DNA of 64,000 nucleotides from Sesamum alatum (taxonomy: Eukaryota; Streptophyta; Magnoliopsida; Lamiales; Pedaliaceae), in assembly GCA_034509735.1 (NCBI GenBank), contig JACGWO010000006.1, positions 9,253,001 to 9,317,000 of the forward strand. Reading direction: 5' to 3'. Position numbers and translations under genes: made by a program. Positions 60,166 to 64,000 of the stretch are shown piece by piece (position 1 is the first letter of the stretch; each line of letters starts with the position of its first letter). The notes under the pieces were generated by a model, which saw only the letters and a list, made by a program, of their open reading frames with translations, had not been told where the DNA came from and made no database searches.

Positions 60166-60565
60166 TCCTAAAATGTCATGGAGAATTTTCATAAGCTATG
60201 GTTGTGTGGGCATTTGTTGTGACATCGAAACGACATTCAATGCAAGTAGTAAGCACAACAAACTTATCATTGTCAATGCTGAATCCTTACTACATTCATC
60301 AACATAATATTATTTGTTCAAAGATTGACGAATGGTATTCAGAACAACCAACCACATTGATTTTCTGGTCACCCATTCTAACATGGAATGCTTGATATCA
60401 CCCCATCAGTAGTTGGGAAGAAGTATTCCATCATTGGCCTATGGCTCCGGCGTTTTCCATGCTGATCTCTACGATTGCAAGAAAGAGGAAAAAGATTAGA
60501 TAATAATAATTAAAAATAAAATTCAAATTAACTAAGATTAGTGAGTTCTGATATTAGTTCAAATA

Positions 60566-60592
60566 AAATCCCTAGCAACGATTCCAAAAACT
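60566..60592 (-). promoter_or_regulatory. Decayed tRNA-Asp-type primer site of F
   Basis: On the minus strand just after the 5' LTR, TTTTTGGAATCGTTGCTAGG stands where gypsy elements have TGGCGCCGTTGCCGG. The GGCGCC core has been lost but the flanks remain. It fixes F's orientation. Confidence 0.6.
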
Positions 60593-61870
60593 TGATTGTG
60601 AGAAATTTATATACTACTAGAAAGTGTACTATCTATTAAGTAGTATAAAAAGTATCGACCCACGAGGATTTAACGAAACAATTACCAAAACTATGACTAA
60701 TCACTAATTATCTGGACGGCTGAAGGTTGAGTGATGATTAACTACTACTACGAGAAATTACTAAAACTAACTATGGCAAATAGTCACACTGGAGAAAACT
60801 TAGATGTAGATTCAAGGCTATAGGTCTACCTAATCGATCTAATGAAATCCAATATTAGCCGATTACTAACAAGCAAGTATTTTCACAAACTGAGGTTTTT
60901 TCCAATTTAATCCGACATACTCTTCTGAGTTATACCAAACCTATTACCATCAAGGAATTAGTGGATTCCTCAATGCATTAGGATCTATGAAAAACCTATG
61001 TAACTAGATGGATCATTCCTATGTGTGCCTACATATCATTCAATCCACACCATCAATTATTCTGTCCTCCATGCCAAATTCCCTTTGGATTCATCAACAT
61101 AATTTACTAATTCTAAAAGGTGATCAGGCTCTCAAATAATAACAACAAGCATAATAATTCATGGATGTGTGAAAATAACGAAGTAGATTAATTCGGAAAA
61201 ATACTCAAAACATGGTATCAATTTGGCTTTCCAAAAGCCCTAATGAAAAGTAACTTATTTCATACTAACCAGACCTAAAACAAAGAGGAAAGGTTGAGAA
61301 AAACTCATACAGTAGAAAATCGGGCTTGAACGGCTGTCACTCTGGTGCCGGATCAACTCTCCAGTTGCTTGTCGTCTTCTCCTCTACTTCAAAATGTGAA
61401 TCTCTGTATTTTTCTCTGCTGAAAAATTCAATCCTCCTTGTATCTCTCTCTCCTCCTTTTATAATAAGTCCTAACTATGGTAGGAAAAGAAAAGGATTCT
61501 ACCTACCATAAAACTCTTTTTCTTCCCTAATCCTTTCCTTACCAAACTTCAAGGGCTAATTACGAAAGGGATAAAATATCTTCTCATATTGCAAGAAATT
61601 AGAATTAGGATCAGCACGCCTACGATTTTCCCCCGTTGTCTGATAACTCGTGGGTTACAGGCTAGGTTCTTCACGCTTCTGTCAAGTGGATTTCTAATAG
61701 CCTGTGGCTCACGGGCTAGCTTGTACACGTTTCTGTATAATTCTTGGTTTTTCTGTATATTTAAGCTAACATTTGTCTTCTGGCCATGAAAGCTCCTAAA
61801 ATGTTACAAATGCAACCAAGAACAAGCATCAGATCATGAGGAAATAAAGATAAATAGAGAAAAACGTTCA
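60593..61870 (-). repeat. 5' LTR of F
   Basis: 1278 bp, TG at 60593 to CA at 61870 as read on the plus strand. Confidence 0.88.
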
Positions 61871-63061
61871 TGCTTGTTTCATTACGTTTGTATTGTTATC
61901 AACATCGCAACAAAGCCCACAGACCACGTAGACAACCCATGCAGGTAGACCACACATTGGATGGTGGTTATGAAACCAACTAATAAGGGTTGGGTCCGAA
62001 ATGTTTGTAGTCTAGGACCTCGAGACAGGGCGTCAAGTGTCCTACTAAGACTTGCATTGTGCATCATATTCATTGATAAGTGTCGCGTTTCATCGGCAAC
62101 AGATATAGGATGTCTATACGATCTTAGTGGGTTGGTCGATCGGCGGTCAAGCTGACTAAACTGACTTGTTGGGAATTTTCATATGGAAGTTTTGGAGGCT
62201 TGGTCGATATGACTGAGTTCCGCTACTCGGATAGTATGGGAGTAATCCTCGGACTTGAGGAACCATGGAAGTAACGTACACATGACGGTTGTATCTTGGA
62301 TCTAGCAAGAGGTATTCATGTGATGAACCTGTTCATCATAGCCTTGTCCAGTGCAGTCAAAGTGTGTAGCGAAGACGATGTGTTTCAAGAAGAAGATCCA
62401 TCCCCTGTCAATATGTAAAAGTGGTATCTCCTATGCACTCAGAGATGCGTTTTTTCTCTTTGAAACTATGGCCACAGTGGTTGGTCGAGCCGTCTCAAGC
62501 GTCAAGCACAGCTGCCTAGCCCAGAATGGGAATCGGTACCCAATTCCATGCCCTAGACTTAGGGTGGGAGATGGTAGACGGAAGGACCGTACCCGTATGG
62601 CAATCGATTGCCTAAATTTTCACGCCAACATTCACCTAGTCTCTTGTGCCATGGACCGTTGCTAGACGGCCACCCATGTTACGGGCTTATGTTGGATACA
62701 AGCCCAAGTCTACGAGGGTGAATCTAAAGAGTTAAACACAAATCACCGAGAAGGTGAAGGAATTAACTTGGAGTTAATCCCAGAAGATGATAAATAATTA
62801 GATTATTTATATATGGGATTAGAGGTGTCAATAAGTAGGGTAAGACCATACCCAGACCCAATAAATTAGGCCGATCAATGGACCAAAATTGCCCAGACCC
62901 TTCAAATTAATATGATTAGGTTTGGGTCTAGGTCTGGGCCCAGACCCGCGCTTACCCGCCCAGACCTATGTCATGGAGTTAGTAGCAGTGAGAAGCTTCC
63001 CCCAAACACACCATCCATCTCCATGTCCATTCCCACACCCCTACCACCCAAGCTTGGGTTT

Positions 63062-63313
63062 AATGCAATTTATTGTCCTGTGATATTGCAAATGAGCAAA
63101 TAACCCCTATGAAAAAGAAATAGAGATTTACCTCCCTAAGTTTATAAAAATGAAGCAATTTACCTCCCTGTCTAAGGAGGTAAATTAGTTCATTTTAGAA
63201 AACACGGGGAGGTAAATTATTTCATTTAAAAAATACAGGAAGGTAAATTGCTATTTTATTTTTATAGGGATAAATTGCTCATTTGCAATATCACAGGGGA
63301 GTAAATTGCAATT
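63062..63313. mobile_element. Fold-back MITE related to the one at 281-491
   Basis: The left part (TGCAATTTATTGTCCTGTGA) and the reverse complement of the right (TGCAATTTACTCCCCTGTGA) pair, continuing through GATATTGCAAATGAGCAA on both sides to a centre near 63185. No clear target duplication. Confidence 0.7.
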
Positions 63314-63316
63314 TTC

Positions 63317-63830
63317 CACCAAAGCTTTCCCCATCCCCAATCTCTCCCTACCGCCTTCAGCCACCACACCGTTCTCCTCAAACTCCCTCACTCCGACCAC
63401 CCTTTATCACTACTCAAATCCCATCAGTCCCACACACCCAACCCCCAAACCACCACCAATTCCACCGCCGCCCAATACGAAGATGACGATAGTATCCCAA
63501 TCGACGACAAAAAAAGTTGAAAAATTCATTAAATCATAGAGAGATTGGAGAACCGACTCGAAGTCGGCCTGAAATTCTACCACCTCTAGCTCGGCCTCTG
63601 ACACGACGACATCATCGCTCTCCTGATGATCTCCTTCCTCGCTTGCATTCTTCCCAACCTATTTTCAAGCACTACCACAACTACATCAGGATCATCCAAG
63701 TTTCCAGAGCCGGAGACCACCTTCTATCAGGTTTCAGGCTCCTCTTGCTCGATGCCCTGTCAACATCCACAACATTTTCCTTCCTCTTCAAATCTCTCAC
63801 CATTAATATGAAATTGTGTTCTTTATGTAT
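63317..63830 (+). other. C-rich coding-like fragment, possibly a captured gene piece
   Basis: The composition changes to C-rich, low-repeat DNA with Pro/Ser/Thr-rich then Leu-rich translations (for example ADFESVLQSLYDLMNFSTFF on the minus strand). Frames are short and none matches a family I recognise. It lies between the MITE and the hAT-like right-hand repeats, so it could be transduplicated host sequence. Confidence 0.3.
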
Positions 63831-64000
63831 GTTTATTAAGTGGTTTGAAAAGTCTTTTTAAAAAAAGAAAAAAAGCAAAAAAAAAAATCAGTGGGTCTGG
63901 GTCTAACCGGACCGAAAAAATCATGTTTGATCGGGTCTTCAGACCCATGGGCCTTAACTTGGGTTCAGTGAATGGGGTAGGGCCTAGGTAGAGTTTTCTT

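Larger units (their letters stand above)
56994..60383 (-). mobile_element. Remnant copia element G: one LTR, pol scraps, and the start of a second LTR
   Basis: LTR 56994-59379 (with a ~340-bp insert at 58978-59316) is followed by pol remnants and then about 190 bp matching the same LTR's start (60195-60383, TGTTAGAATGGGTGACC). So it is an internally deleted element and not a simple solo LTR. Flanks GGCAA and TGGAA agree at only 3 of 5, so the outer boundaries are less certain. The palindrome is at 58070-58100. Confidence 0.65.
52568..61870 (-). mobile_element. Gag-only Ty3/gypsy element F (TR-GAG type), with nested LTRs H and G
   Basis: The LTRs are 52568-53810 and 60593-61870. Target duplication TGCTC (52563-52567) / TGCTT (61871-61875). 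Without H and G the interior is only about 1.75 kb and encodes gag but no RT, RNase H or integrase. The primer site is a decayed tRNA-Asp type. Gag resembles the Athila/Tat-Ogre group. Terminal-repeat elements with only gag (TR-GAG) are an established class of non-autonomous plant retrotransposons. Confidence 0.83.
52435..64000 (+). mobile_element. LTR of family B (third copy), carrying gypsy F and a hAT-like element; runs off window
   Basis: 52435-52567 and 61876-62820 match the start and middle of the B LTRs. It begins TGTTACAATAGGTGACC in E's gag (flank TAAAC). The palindrome is at 62649-62679. The LTR stops at the hAT-like terminus at 62821, and its end is outside the window, so solo or full-length state is unknown. 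Confidence 0.82.
62821..64000. mobile_element. Left end of a hAT-like non-autonomous element, continuing beyond window
   Basis: It interrupts the B LTR after ATGGGATT. It starts AGAGGTGTCAATAAG followed by many GGGTC/GACCC repeats (62835-62965), like the TIR and subterminal repeats of plant hAT elements (AGGGGTGNCAA type). A second cluster of GGGTCTGGGTC-type repeats (63890-63990) probably belongs to its other end. No transposase is visible. The 8-bp target duplication cannot be tested. Confidence 0.45.

Noticed and set aside
9697..62679. Regularly recurring palindromic block as a CRISPR-like or satellite array
   Set aside because: Copies are kilobases apart, one per LTR, and explained by related LTRs.

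Overview
This is a window of nuclear plant DNA, most likely from a eudicot. The only convincing host gene is the first exon of an Aux/IAA auxin-response repressor on the minus strand at the left edge. Almost everything else is transposable element, nested up to four deep and mostly decayed. I see no rRNA, tRNA, CRISPR array or bacterial-type gene.

Left part (1-6 kb): the Aux/IAA exon 1 (517-764) has a CACTA-type terminus and a 211-bp MITE in its first intron. A 544-bp fold-back MITE lies just upstream of its TATA box, and a third MITE with a perfect 9-bp target duplication is further upstream. A compact LTR element without coding capacity (3026-4554) follows, containing a minisatellite.

6-22.5 kb: a degenerate Ty1/copia element 'D' (+) is split by a related LTR (8764 to about 21640) that carries three tandem copies of a roughly 695-bp unit. 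A Mutator-like element (MULE, 11600-20587, perfect 9-bp target duplication) sits in the middle unit. It carries a broken mudrA-type transposase and, converging from the other end, a GRF zinc-finger gene. Two copia LTRs of family 'A' interrupt the transposase gene.

22.5-46.2 kb: copia element 'C' (minus) is interrupted by a family A solo LTR (23015-25030) and by a family 'B' solo LTR (27707-40155). A complete family A element (28241-38475, LTRs about 2 kb, TSD GTCAC) lies inside the B LTR. This gives a clear order: C, then B, then A.

46.2-64 kb: copia 'E' (minus) is interrupted by two B-type LTRs. The second (from 52435, running off the window) contains a gag-only Ty3/gypsy element 'F' (52568-61870), itself hit by two more copia LTRs ('H' and 'G'), one of which holds a short segment of organelle-like composition. 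A hAT-like terminus with MITE and gene-fragment cargo closes the window.

The copia LTRs (A, B, C, D, G, H) are all related. They start with TGTTAGAA-like sequence and share a 31-bp imperfect palindrome that keeps exact length, and partly covarying arms, across otherwise diverged copies. The best leads in the window are this palindrome, the GRF gene inside the MULE, a GC-rich island in the copia leaders, and an LTR flanked by an 84-bp duplication.
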